This document shows, one piece after another, positions 1-6,528 of a stretch of DNA of 21,730 nucleotides. The stretch is taken from contig CALBJS010000318.1 in NCBI GenBank assembly GCA_937892995.1, positions 1 to 21,730 on the forward strand, given 5' to 3'. Position numbers and translations under genes: made by a program. The stretch comes from an uncultured Peptococcaceae bacterium. GTDB taxonomy: Bacteria > Bacillota > Desulfitobacteriia > Desulfitobacteriales > Syntrophobotulaceae. The notes under the pieces were generated by a model. That model searched no databases, was not told where the DNA came from, and saw only the letters and a list, made by a program, of their open reading frames with translations. Numbering within the stretch: position 1 is the stretch's first letter; every line of letters begins with the position of its first letter.

Positions 1-341
1 ACCCAGATCCTTTCCCTGGGGAATTCGGAAGTAGCCAGGAGGGCATTCTGGTAAGCTGATGACATTTTCGCGGAAATTGTGATAACTAAGATATCCGTTC
101 CTTGCTCAATATACTCCTCAAAATGTTTAATAAAGTCATAAGGAGACGGGGCAGACGTCTTAGGAAGAACTCCTTTTTCTTCAACTATCTTAAATAGCTG
201 TACGGGAAATAAATCCACTCCATCTCTATAGCTTCTCTCAGCAAAATCTACGTATAAAGGCACTACTGTTATATCATATTTTTTAAGAATATCAGCCGAA
301 AGATCACTAGTACTATCGGTAATAATCTTAACCTTTTTCAT
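1..341 (-). CDS. DegV family protein, N-terminal part (runs off the window)
   Basis: The first 113 codons of a minus-strand gene are present; the 3' part lies outside the window. The protein begins MKKVKIITDSTSDLS, the family's nucleotide-like opening with conserved DSTSDL. Around residues 61-67 it carries PKTSAPSP, the usual PKTSQPSP fatty-acid-contacting loop, and near residues 88-100 ITISAKMSSAYQNA, the counterpart of the SGLSGTYQSA segment. DegV (FakB-like) proteins bind a single fatty acid; some present it to the FakA kinase to make acyl-phosphate for phospholipid synthesis, but many paralogues have no assigned role. The start is supported by GGAGGAAA a few bases upstream. Because the C-terminal lobe is missing, whether this copy works as FakB cannot be judged. 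No fakA-like gene is visible nearby. Family assignment is firm; function is inferred. Confidence 0.9.
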   Translation of the reverse strand, partial: MKKVKIITDSTSDLSADILKKYDITVVPLYVDFAERSYRDGVDLFPVQLFKIVEEKGVLPKTSAPSPYDFIKHFEEYIEQGTDILVITISAKMSSAYQNALLATSEFPRERIW

Positions 342-509
342 CTCTTTCCTCCAAACGTATTTCTCTTCTATAGTACGAGTTTTCCGTGCTTAATATTATC
401 ATATGGTATAGTTTTTTTAATAACCATTAGTATTACAACACGTAAAATATCTTGGAAAATTTTCTAGTCTACTTTCTTTAGGGTTTATATATTAGCTTAT
501 GTTAACCTC

Positions 510-542
510 AAAAAAAAAGAAAGCGGAAATACTTAGTTTCCG
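510..542 (-). terminator. Intrinsic terminator after the tautomerase gene
   Basis: Read on the minus strand, a 6-bp stem (CGGAAA with TTTCCG, 7-base loop) is followed by CTTTC and a run of T residues. It lies about 85 bases beyond the stop of the tautomerase gene and before the DegV gene, so it probably separates the two transcripts. Confidence 0.6.
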
Positions 543-627
543 AATATTTTAAAATTCCTCTCTATTTACAATCTGCCAACAATCCGATCTTTATTTAGAT
601 GTAACATACAAAGAAACCATCTATTTT

Positions 628-849
628 CTAATATCCGGGTCTTTTATAAAGCAAATTATCCTTGCCAATAATATCAGTTCTATATACTTCCTCCATCCAC
701 TTTTCCTTAGGAACCTCTTCGAATGCAACTGAAATACTCTTATCCTCAATCCCCATTATCTCTTTCATTGCTTCAGCCATTTTCCGGGCTAAAGCTTTTT
801 TCTGTTCCTCACTTCTACCAGGCCAAAGCTTTACAATAATGTGTGGCAT
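628..849 (-). CDS. Tautomerase family protein (4-oxalocrotonate tautomerase superfamily, PptA-like)
   Basis: A 73-residue protein starting MPHIIVKLWPG. Removal of Met would expose the N-terminal proline that serves as general base in this superfamily of keto-enol tautomerases. Its architecture (MPHI opening, an amphipathic helix rich in Lys/Glu around residues 14-30, a DKSISVAFEEV strand, a Trp near residue 51, and the closing KRPGY) resembles E. coli PptA more than classic 62-residue 4-oxalocrotonate tautomerase. The physiological substrate of PptA-like proteins is unknown, so no pathway is proposed. A GGAG motif lies about 11 bases upstream of the start. The gene stands alone between a terminator and unrelated small genes. 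Family assignment is confident; substrate is not. Confidence 0.85.
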   Translation of the reverse strand: MPHIIVKLWPGRSEEQKKALARKMAEAMKEIMGIEDKSISVAFEEVPKEKWMEEVYRTDIIGKDNLLYKRPGY

Positions 850-978
850 AATTTACACTCTCCAAACTAAATTTTCCCGCTCTTTTTTTAATATATCTCA
901 TTGATTTGGGATCTAATAAATACCATCCTCTAACTATATACTAAAGTATTCGAAATAACTTAGAGGCTAATACTAAAA

Positions 979-1242
979 TCATTCTTCTTCGAAATCAACC
1001 TCATTTAATAACGTCTCCGCTACTTCTTTTAGTTTTGTAGGAACATAAATATCTACTCCAAAATTAGTCATCCCCATATAGATTTTAAGGTATTCACCTG
1101 CTTCTCTATATTTTTTTATAACTGGGATTCCTTCAGAATCAAAGATGGACTCTATGATATTTGCCTCAATTTCATTAGCTGCCTGTTTTATAAATATCCA
1201 TTCCTCTTTAGGTTTTACCTTATTCTGATCATACTTTCCCAC
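979..1242 (-). CDS. DUF2007-type small protein (putative signal-transducing family)
   Basis: An 87-residue protein starting at a GTG codon, chosen because GGAAGG lies about nine bases upstream and no better start exists. The central part, WIFIKQAANEIEANIIES then SEGIPVIKKY, followed by GVDIYVPTKLKEVAETLL, matches the DUF2007 pattern: a ferredoxin-like small domain with a conserved 'A-x-x-I-E-A' helix and a 'VxVP' strand. The family is named a putative prokaryotic signal-transducing protein, but no ligand or partner is established. The tail is acidic (VDFEEE). It lies about 100 bases downstream of the C_GCAxxG_C_C gene on the same strand and may be co-transcribed with it. No signal peptide or membrane segment is seen. 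Confidence 0.75.
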   Translation of the reverse strand: MGKYDQNKVKPKEEWIFIKQAANEIEANIIESIFDSEGIPVIKKYREAGEYLKIYMGMTNFGVDIYVPTKLKEVAETLLNEVDFEEE

Positions 1243-1343
1243 GTTTGCAACCTTCCTTCTTTTTTCTATTTTCTGTTTTAGTTAACCTCCATTCTCTTTC
1301 TTTAAGCTCCTCAGAACAATAACCGTTTTTTCCTTTTATTTAA

Positions 1344-1751
1344 TTATTCCCCGAGCTCGCGTTCTAGAATCCCCCCCAATATCTCAGCGGCCTTAGCAAT
1401 AATGAATTGGCATTTAAATTCCTCTGTCCTATATCTCTCTTTCAAAGGAGCACAATCTATTGCCCCCATCTCCTTCCGGTATTTATCAAAAAGTTCCTTT
1501 GTTAATTCTTTTATCTTTAAGCTTTCATGGGCTCTATCCTTAACAAAAAGTTTTCCCAAAACCATAATTGAGGCAGTTAAAGCCCCACATTTATCCTCTA
1601 TAGCCATTCCTCCGCCGAATCCGCTAGCTAACTTCAAAGCTTCTTTATTTAGTCCCAGATTATAAGTAAGATTAGCAGCATTAAGTAGTTTTTCGGCACA
1701 ATTAAAGTCTTCCTTTTCTCCGTAGCCCTCTTGTATTAACCGATTCAACAT
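1344..1751 (-). CDS. C_GCAxxG_C_C family redox protein
   Basis: A 135-residue protein with four cysteines at about residues 18 (NCAEKLL), 55 (KCGALTAS), 100 (IDCAPLK) and 114 (FKCQFI), plus the glycine-rich segment SGFGGGMAIEDKCGALTAS. This spacing is the signature of the C_GCAxxG_C_C family (PF09719), a putative redox-active protein common in anaerobes. Members are thought to bind metal or undergo thiol redox chemistry, but the reaction is not established. Start choice: AGGGGGACC lies just upstream of the ATG. The protein is soluble, with no signal peptide. On the other side it faces the divergent Rieske flavoprotein, about 230 bases away, so the interval holds both promoters. Family assignment is confident; function is inferred only. 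Confidence 0.85.
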   Translation of the reverse strand: MLNRLIQEGYGEKEDFNCAEKLLNAANLTYNLGLNKEALKLASGFGGGMAIEDKCGALTASIMVLGKLFVKDRAHESLKIKELTKELFDKYRKEMGAIDCAPLKERYRTEEFKCQFIIAKAAEILGGILERELGE

Positions 1752-1945
1752 CCCTTGGTCCCCCTGTTGGTTTGACTATGCTTATCTTTGTTTTGGATTC
1801 AAGTTTTTTAAATAGTTATATAAAAATTCTCCGTTTTCTTATTTTCTCCTCTATCAACCACTTCAAATCCTAAACTTATCCTAGTAATAAAGGATATTTT
1901 CACTATCTTTGCAAAAGATATACTTAAAATAAATTTACAACAAAA

Positions 1946-1965
1946 GTGTAACCTATAGTTTACAC
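1946..1965. promoter_or_regulatory. Near-perfect 20-bp palindrome upstream of the Rieske flavoprotein gene (operator candidate)
   Basis: GTGTAACCTATAGTTTACAC matches its own reverse complement at 18 of 20 positions. It ends 19 bases before the ATG and just before the ribosome binding site. A weak TATACT (1919-1924) lies upstream, so the palindrome would fall in the early transcribed region. The CTATAG core with flanking TTAC half-sites resembles operators of MerR-family and similar dimeric regulators. The regulator is unknown. Confidence 0.5.
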
Positions 1966-1984
1966 CTCATAGCGGGAGGGCAAT

Positions 1985-3532
1985 ATGAGTAATAATTATC
2001 AAGAGAATTTCACTAAAGTACCCCAACCTTATTGGCTCGCTTCTACCCCCCAAACAGAATACAATAGCTTAAATGATGATCTGGAAGTGGATATCGCCAT
2101 CGTCGGTGGCGGGATAACCGGTATTACTACCGCCTACTTACTTAAGCAAGAAGGTTATAAAATAGCCATTCTCGAAGCTGACCGCATAGTACAAGGCACC
2201 ACAGGACATACCACAGCCAAGATTACTTCCCAACATACCTTAATATATGACAGACTAAAAACGCAAATGGGTGAGGAAAAGGCCAGACAATATGCGGAAG
2301 CCAATGAAACGGCGATTAAGGAAATTTCACGCCTTATTAAGGAAAAAAACATAGATTGCGATTTTTCTTGGCAAAGTGCTTACGTCTATACCCAGCAAGA
2401 TGAATATGTATCCCAACTTATGAATGAAGTAAACGTAGCTTCTTCTCTAGGTATCGAAGCATCATTCCTGTCAGAAATCCCTTTACCAATCGCTATTAAA
2501 GGTGCCATGCGTTTTGACAATCAAGCCCAATTCCATCCTCGAAAATATCTTTTAACCTTAGCCCAAGACATCCCTGGAAATGGAAGTTATATTTTTGAAG
2601 AGACAAAAGTAATTAATGTAAAGGAAGGCAACTCTTGTAGCGTAATAACTGCTAATGGAAATAAAGTTATTGCCCACAGGGTTATAATAGCCTCCCATTA
2701 TCCCTGTTATGAAGCTATGGGACTTTATTTTACCAGGATATACCCAGAACGCTCTTACATCTTAGGTGTTAAAGCCAAAGAAAAATTTCCGGGTGGAATG
2801 TATATTACCGCCGAACAACCCAAACGTTCCCTACGTGCTCAAGTGCATGACAATAGTGAGCTGATTTTGATTGCAGGAGAGCATCATAAGACAGGTCAAG
2901 GGGAAGATACAAGCAACCATTATAAAAAACTAAAAGACTTTGCCGAAGAGATCTTTGAGATTGAAGATATCCCCTATCGTTGGTCCACGCAAGACTATAC
3001 GGCCATGGACGAAGTGCCTTATATAGGCCACCTTACTTCCGGCACCCCTAATATCTATGTTGCCACCGGTTTTCATAAATGGGGAATGACTAACGGTACA
3101 ACAGCAGCTTTAATCTTCAAAGACCTTATCCTAAACGGGAGTAGTCCCTGGGAAGATGTTTATAATCCTTCCAGATTTACCCCCTCGGCCTCTGCAAAGA
3201 ACTTTGTTAAGGAAAATCTAAATGTAGCCAAACATCTTATTTCAGGTAAAATATTGCCTGTACCTTCTGACATGGAGATTCCTCAAGGTGAGGGGAAAAT
3301 CATAGATCCTGATGGGCAACGTGTAGGGGCTTATCGTGATAAAAAAGGTATTCTCCATATGGTGGATACAACCTGTACCCATATGGGATGTGAATTACAA
3401 TGGAATTCAGCAGAAAAATCCTGGGATTGTCCTTGCCACGGATCAAGATTCACCTATGAGGGAGAAAATATTGAAGGACCTGCTTTGCATAAATTAAGCC
3501 ATATTAATCAGGAGGACCAACTGAATAAATAA
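1985..3532 (+). CDS. FAD-dependent oxidoreductase with C-terminal Rieske [2Fe-2S] domain (YhfW-like)
   Basis: A 515-residue fusion. Residues 35-70 form an FAD-binding Rossmann fold of the DAO/glycine-oxidase type (DIAIVGGGITGITTAYLL, Gly at 41, 43 and 46, acidic end at ILEAD). A second FAD-contacting segment, IYVATGFHKWGMTNG, lies near residue 357. The last ~75 residues are a Rieske domain: CTHMGC at 464-469 and CPCHGSRF at 482-489 supply Cys464, His466, Cys482 and His485 for the cluster, while Cys469 and Cys484 could form the disulfide seen in bc1-type Rieske proteins. B. subtilis YhfW has the same fusion and length; its substrate is unknown. The start follows GGGAGGG. It is cytoplasmic, with no signal peptide. 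It stands upstream of the selenoprotein gene, which has its own promoter. Confidence 0.9.
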   Translation: MSNNYQENFTKVPQPYWLASTPQTEYNSLNDDLEVDIAIVGGGITGITTAYLLKQEGYKIAILEADRIVQGTTGHTTAKITSQHTLIYDRLKTQMGEEKARQYAEANETAIKEISRLIKEKNIDCDFSWQSAYVYTQQDEYVSQLMNEVNVASSLGIEASFLSEIPLPIAIKGAMRFDNQAQFHPRKYLLTLAQDIPGNGSYIFEETKVINVKEGNSCSVITANGNKVIAHRVIIASHYPCYEAMGLYFTRIYPERSYILGVKAKEKFPGGMYITAEQPKRSLRAQVHDNSELILIAGEHHKTGQGEDTSNHYKKLKDFAEEIFEIEDIPYRWSTQDYTAMDEVPYIGHLTSGTPNIYVATGFHKWGMTNGTTAALIFKDLILNGSSPWEDVYNPSRFTPSASAKNFVKENLNVAKHLISGKILPVPSDMEIPQGEGKIIDPDGQRVGAYRDKKGILHMVDTTCTHMGCELQWNSAEKSWDCPCHGSRFTYEGENIEGPALHKLSHINQEDQLNK

Positions 3533-3574
3533 GCAAAACGAAAACAATCTTTTATTTAACTTTTACTAATTGTC

Positions 3575-3599
3575 ACGATTGAACCTTGTAACGATTGAA
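3575..3599. repeat. Short direct repeat upstream of the selenoprotein promoter
   Basis: ACGATTGAA occurs twice, at 3575-3583 and 3591-3599, 16 bases (about 1.5 helical turns) apart and some 20 bases upstream of the -35 box. It might be an activator site, but may equally be chance. Confidence 0.25.
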
Positions 3600-3620
3600 A
3601 AGATATAAAGTAAAATATTA

Positions 3621-3649
3621 TTGATAAACGCAATTAATAATGGTATAAT
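3621..3649 (+). promoter_or_regulatory. Sigma-A-type promoter of the selenoprotein gene
   Basis: TTGATA (3621-3626) and TATAAT (3644-3649) are separated by exactly 17 bases. The expected transcription start is near 3656, inside the palindromic operator and about 30 bases before the TTG start codon. Confidence 0.75.
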
Positions 3650-3650
3650 A

Positions 3651-3669
3651 TATACCCATAAGGGGTATA
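3651..3669. promoter_or_regulatory. CsoR/CstR-type operator overlapping the transcription start
   Basis: TATACCC-ATAAG-GGGTATA is a perfect 7-bp inverted repeat with a 5-base centre. It begins one base after the -10 box. The TACCC...GGGTA arrangement is typical of operators for the CsoR family of tetrameric repressors, which sense Cu(I) (CsoR), persulfides (CstR), nickel/cobalt (RcnR) or formaldehyde (FrmR). Binding here would block transcription initiation. No CsoR-family gene is in the window. Confidence 0.6.
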
Positions 3670-3684
3670 TAGGGGGTGAATGCA

Positions 3685-3972
3685 TTGGAATTTATCATTA
3701 ACGAAAAAACCAAGACTATTATTGAAAAAAAAGGTAGTATTTTTATTATTAGTCAGATCTCTTGTGGTGGATGAGTAGGTAACTTCAAACGCCTCTGGTC
3801 AGGGGTAGTCCCAAAATTTGAAAATGAGACTTCTTTTAATAAATATGAACACCAGGGTATAACAATATTTATTGAAAAGGAACTAAAAACTTCAAATACT
3901 ATCGAAATTACTCTTAAATCTAATCTTCCTTTATTTGGACCTTCATTTACTGTCAAAGGGGTTACCGTTTAA
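3685..3972 (+). CDS. Probable selenoprotein with CGGU motif (CC/Se-motif or HesB-like small protein); UGA at 3772-3774 read as selenocysteine
   Basis: The frame from TTG 3685 to TAA 3970-3972 encodes 95 residues with one internal TGA at codon 30. It reads MEFIINEKTKTIIEKKG, then ISCGG-U-VGN, and continues without fault to FGPSFTVKGVTV. A second stretch, GITIFIEKEL, followed by IEITLKSNLPLFG, forms beta-rich elements as in small HesB/IscA-like and 'CC/Se motif' (seleno)proteins of Clostridia. Cys27-Gly-Gly-Sec30 is a CxxU redox motif. A SECIS-like hairpin follows the UGA with its loop 22-27 bases downstream. The TTG start is preferred for AGGGGGTG eight bases upstream; an in-frame GTG at 3676 is an alternative. 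The gene has its own promoter, operator and terminator. Function is unknown; a thiol, selenium or metal redox role is inferred. The alternative is a pseudogene with one stop. Confidence 0.75.
3784..3822 (+). promoter_or_regulatory. Bacterial SECIS-like hairpin inside the selenoprotein gene
   Basis: In the mRNA, GCCUC (3791-3795) pairs with GGGGU (3802-3806), with G-U pairs included, closing a six-base apical loop UGGUCA (3796-3801). The loop holds GGUC as in the E. coli fdhF SECIS, and its two G residues lie 23-24 bases after the UGA, within the 16-37 range typical of bacterial SECIS elements. An outer stem UUCAAA/UUUGAA (3784-3789 with 3817-3822) could stabilise the structure. Confidence 0.6.
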
Positions 3973-4006
3973 TATACTAATATCAATAGTGTTTCTTGAT
4001 ATCCCC

Positions 4007-4031
4007 AAAAGGCCTTATTAATGGCCTTTTT
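4007..4031. terminator. Intrinsic terminator between convergent genes
   Basis: AAAAGGCC (4007-4014) pairs with GGCCTTTT (4023-4030) across an 8-base loop, followed by T residues. The A-tract before the stem gives a T-run on the other strand as well, so it may serve both the selenoprotein gene and the convergent monophosphatase gene. Confidence 0.8.
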
Positions 4032-4038
4032 CCTTGGA

Positions 4039-4848
4039 CTATTCTATTGGTAACACTCTGGATTCTTGCTTATCTAAATACTTTATCTCTTTATGGATCA
4101 TCTTGGCTACTATTTTATTCCCGACGATAAAAGAGATGCCCCTTTTCTCTTCCAGAAAAATCACTTCCCCCCCTGCTTCTTCTACCAGTAGTATTCCAGC
4201 TGCAACATCCCATATCCTTAGGTTCAGTTCCCAATGACCATCAAGAATTCCGGCGGCAACATTAGCCAAATCGTAAGCCGCCGAGCCCAGCCTTCTAATT
4301 CCCCTAGTTCGAGGTACAAAGTGAGCAAAATAGTTAGTATTATTGTCTGTTTTTTGAGACTGGTCATAGGGAAATCCCGTAGAGAGCAGACACTCCTTCA
4401 TATTATTTTTGACACCTACAGACATCCTTTTGCCGTTCACAAAGGCCTTTCTTCCCTTGATAGCTTCAAAAAGTAAATCAAGCATCGGTACATAGATTAC
4501 TCCTAAAACTGTTTCTTTACGATGCTGAAGTGCCACAGATATCGAAAAAATCGGCAATCCTTGGGCAAAGTTAGTCGTTCCATCCAGAGGGTCTATGATC
4601 CATCTATACTCAGACCTCAGGTTCTCTTTTTCTCCTGATTCCTCTGAAAGGATACTGTGATCAGGATACTTCTTAGCTATTTGTCGAAGAAAGAATTCTT
4701 CTGACAGTTTATCAATCTCGGTGACTAGATCTACCTCTGAAGATTTGATTTCTATATGGAGATTCTCTTTCCCCAAATTCTCCCTTTGAATCCTACCTAC
4801 TTCCCTTACCCAATCTCTGACATCCTTTAGGATGTTATCAAGTTCCAA
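4039..4848 (-). CDS. Inositol monophosphatase family protein
   Basis: A 269-residue Mg2+-dependent phosphatase of the SuhB/IMPase superfamily, which hydrolyses myo-inositol phosphates, fructose-1,6-bisphosphate, PAP or related sugar phosphates. Diagnostic motifs are all present: SEVDLVTEID (38-46), SILSEESGE (66-73), WIIDPLDGTTNF (83-94, with Asp86 and Asp89 as metal ligands) and WDVAAGILLVEEAGG (213-227, with Asp214). The length is usual for the family. The start is a TTG preceded by GGGGGG; no ATG is available upstream, and starting later would remove the first helix. It stands alone, convergent with the selenoprotein gene. Substrate cannot be told from sequence: inositol phosphate is not a given in Clostridia. 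Confidence 0.9.
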   Translation of the reverse strand: MELDNILKDVRDWVREVGRIQRENLGKENLHIEIKSSEVDLVTEIDKLSEEFFLRQIAKKYPDHSILSEESGEKENLRSEYRWIIDPLDGTTNFAQGLPIFSISVALQHRKETVLGVIYVPMLDLLFEAIKGRKAFVNGKRMSVGVKNNMKECLLSTGFPYDQSQKTDNNTNYFAHFVPRTRGIRRLGSAAYDLANVAAGILDGHWELNLRIWDVAAGILLVEEAGGEVIFLEEKRGISFIVGNKIVAKMIHKEIKYLDKQESRVLPIE

Positions 4849-5023
4849 CTTTATAACCCCCCGGACGTTGTTGTCAAGAATTTTTAGTAAAAATAAGTGT
4901 CAAGAGCATTAGCACAATTTATGTTACTGCACCTATAGTATTTGCCCCTACTTACCTTTTATCCATATAATAACATTCTAAAATTCGTCCTTTTAATATA
5001 GCTTTTTAAGACAGGCAATGACC

Positions 5024-5215
5024 TTATTGTAAGTATTTTTCTAATACACTTACTTCCTTAATAATTACATCCACTTCAGGAACAGATATTTCTTGGGGTG
5101 AATAAGGATTTGATTCGACAGGGGTATCCGCTATTTTATCCAGAGTGGATTCCCCTTCGATTAGCTTACCAGAGGCTGCATATTTACCATCCGAATACCT
5201 ATTTTCCTCATGCAT
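5024..5215 (-). pseudogene. Small ORF, probably the 3' remnant of a membrane-protein gene
   Basis: From the ATG at 5215 the frame encodes 63 residues (MHEENRYSDGKYAASGK... ending SVLEKYLQ) that I do not recognise. There is no ribosome binding site before that ATG. The same frame is open back to a TGA at 5282-5284, and the extra 22 codons read as a hydrophobic stretch (VAYQGFFASQGIALTVLI), like the last transmembrane helix of an integral membrane protein followed by a cytoplasmic tail. No start codon exists in that stretch. This looks more like the tail of a decayed transporter or permease than a complete small gene. It lies about 110 bases downstream of azlD on the same strand. Confidence 0.35.
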
Positions 5216-5326
5216 AATAAGTACTGTAAGAGCTATTCCTTGAGAAGCAAAAAAGCCTTGATATGCTACTGAAGTATTTATTCAGGGCAAATCGCAGCTT
5301 TGCTTTGGTTCCAAATTCTTTTTCTT

Positions 5327-5638
5327 TTACAGATGATAGAAACACAATTCACAAACAGCTACCACCAAAACCGCACTTAAGGCCACCTTCATCAACCCTT
5401 GCTCATAATAGGCTAAGATTAAGGCAGTTAGAGTACCGGCAATTGAAGAATACATATTCCCCGTAGAAAATAAAATGCTTGGAAAGGTCATCGCCCCTAA
5501 AACTGCATAGGGTGTATAATACAAGAAGGACTTAATTCTTACGGACTTTATTTTTCGTTGGAAAACAACGATTGGTAACACTCGGGGAAGATAAGTGACA
5601 ATTGCCATTAGTAAAACTGCTAGCAAGATATAATTCAT
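5327..5638 (-). CDS. azlD: AzlD family branched-chain amino acid exporter, small subunit
   Basis: A 103-residue, very hydrophobic protein with about four membrane helices, starting MNYILLAVLLMAIVTYLPRVLPI. The TYLPRxLP motif after the first helix is the mark of AzlD-type proteins. With AzlC it forms a two-subunit exporter in the cytoplasmic membrane, known in B. subtilis for 4-azaleucine resistance and, in related BrnFE systems, for efflux of leucine, isoleucine, valine and methionine. The start codon overlaps the azlC stop codon by one base (TAATG), which implies translational coupling and a common operon. A length near 100 residues is normal. No Lrp/AsnC regulator gene (often adjacent) is present. 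Confidence 0.88.
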   Translation of the reverse strand: MNYILLAVLLMAIVTYLPRVLPIVVFQRKIKSVRIKSFLYYTPYAVLGAMTFPSILFSTGNMYSSIAGTLTALILAYYEQGLMKVALSAVLVVAVCELCFYHL

Positions 5639-6393
5639 TAAATTTCATCCTCCGATCTGGGGAAAAATACAGCACCGATGGTCGAGGCAATAATTGTAGC
5701 TATAATAATAACCCATCCTTGAGATATTTGATTGATGCAGGGTAGCCATCTAAAAAAACAACTTAGGGAAATGGCAACGATAACGACGACAAAAGCAGCT
5801 TTTGATTTTTTTGAAGCCGGTACGATGAGTGCTATAAACATTGCATATAAAGCAATGCCCAACGAATCTTGCCATATCTCAGGCAAAAACGTTGTTAGCA
5901 TGGCCCCTAAAGCCGTGCCTAAAGCCCAGCCCCAATAGGGGCCTATGATTAGACCCATCATAAAAGGAAAGGTAATTTCTTTTTCTTCCAACGAAGCTAC
6001 TGCAAAGGTCTCATCTGTAATCCCAAAAGCCATAATACTTCTCTGTACTCCGGGCATTCTTTCTACAATCTTTTGCGAAAGCGATAAAGACATCAGCATA
6101 TATCTGATATTTATAACAAATGTTGTCACCGTAATCTCTAAAAGGGTTGCATTGGCTATTATCAGGCCCGCTCCCGCAAATTGGCCGGCTGAAGTAAGAT
6201 TGGTCATGGATATCAAAATAGCAATCCATACCGGTATACCACCTTTAACTGCCATTATCCCAAAGGCGAAGGCTACCGGGATATAACCGAAAGCAATAGG
6301 AAGCCCTTTATAAAATCCATCCTTAAAGTCTTTTATTCCTTCAGTTATTTCCTGAGTATATTTATTTTTAGTTTGATACTGTAAATTGTTCAA
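5638..6393 (-). CDS. azlC: AzlC family branched-chain amino acid exporter, large subunit
   Basis: A 251-residue integral membrane protein. The N-terminus (FKDGFYKGLPIAFGYIPVAFAFGIMA) and the segment MTNLTSAGQFAGAGLI near residues 84-99 are characteristic of the AzlC/BrnF family; NIRYMLMSLSLS (about 115-126) and the following FGITDETFAVA motif are also conserved. It works with AzlD to export branched-chain and related amino acids. The start is a TTG with GGGAG about nine bases upstream; no in-frame ATG lies nearby. A hairpin at 6443-6468 precedes it, with a TATAAT on the minus strand at 6432-6437 that could be its -10 box, although no good -35 box accompanies it. Confidence 0.9.
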   Translation of the reverse strand: MNNLQYQTKNKYTQEITEGIKDFKDGFYKGLPIAFGYIPVAFAFGIMAVKGGIPVWIAILISMTNLTSAGQFAGAGLIIANATLLEITVTTFVINIRYMLMSLSLSQKIVERMPGVQRSIMAFGITDETFAVASLEEKEITFPFMMGLIIGPYWGWALGTALGAMLTTFLPEIWQDSLGIALYAMFIALIVPASKKSKAAFVVVIVAISLSCFFRWLPCINQISQGWVIIIATIIASTIGAVFFPRSEDEI

Positions 6394-6437
6394 AATGGTA
6401 GCTCCCTATTTTGAGGTCAGAATAATATACTATTATA

Positions 6438-6468
6438 ACACAAAAGGAGTGAAATTCTTCACTCCTTT
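6438..6468 (-). terminator. Hairpin between the 44-residue membrane ORF and azlC
   Basis: A perfect 11-bp stem, AAAGGAGTGAA (6443-6453) with TTCACTCCTTT (6458-6468), has a 4-base loop. On the minus strand it is followed by TTTTGTGTT, so it best ends the transcript of the small membrane ORF. It could also act as an attenuator ahead of azlC if transcription reads in from upstream. Confidence 0.55.
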
Positions 6469-6528
6469 AAGAAACTAAACTCTTTGAAGAGCGAACATCA
6501 TCTCCTTAAAGATGAGATACTTATCTTC

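Noticed and set aside
3753..3956. A 67-codon ORF on the minus strand opposite the selenoprotein gene
   Set aside because: It is a shadow: no ribosome binding site, unnatural composition, and it runs against the promoter-terminator unit on the plus strand.
3685..3972. The in-frame TGA as a simple nonsense mutation making the gene a pseudogene
   Set aside because: The stop lies exactly within a CGG-x motif where Sec would be functional, a SECIS-like hairpin follows at the proper distance, and no other damage is present in the 95 codons. It remains the main alternative.
4850..4877. TTGACA-N16-TATAAA on the minus strand as the promoter of the monophosphatase gene
   Set aside because: The -10 would lie one base before the TTG start, so transcription would begin inside the gene. 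The match contains the ribosome binding site and is probably fortuitous.
6443..6468. A riboswitch or T-box leader before azlC
   Set aside because: Only a single short perfect hairpin is present, with no conserved T-box or riboswitch core. A terminator is the simpler reading.
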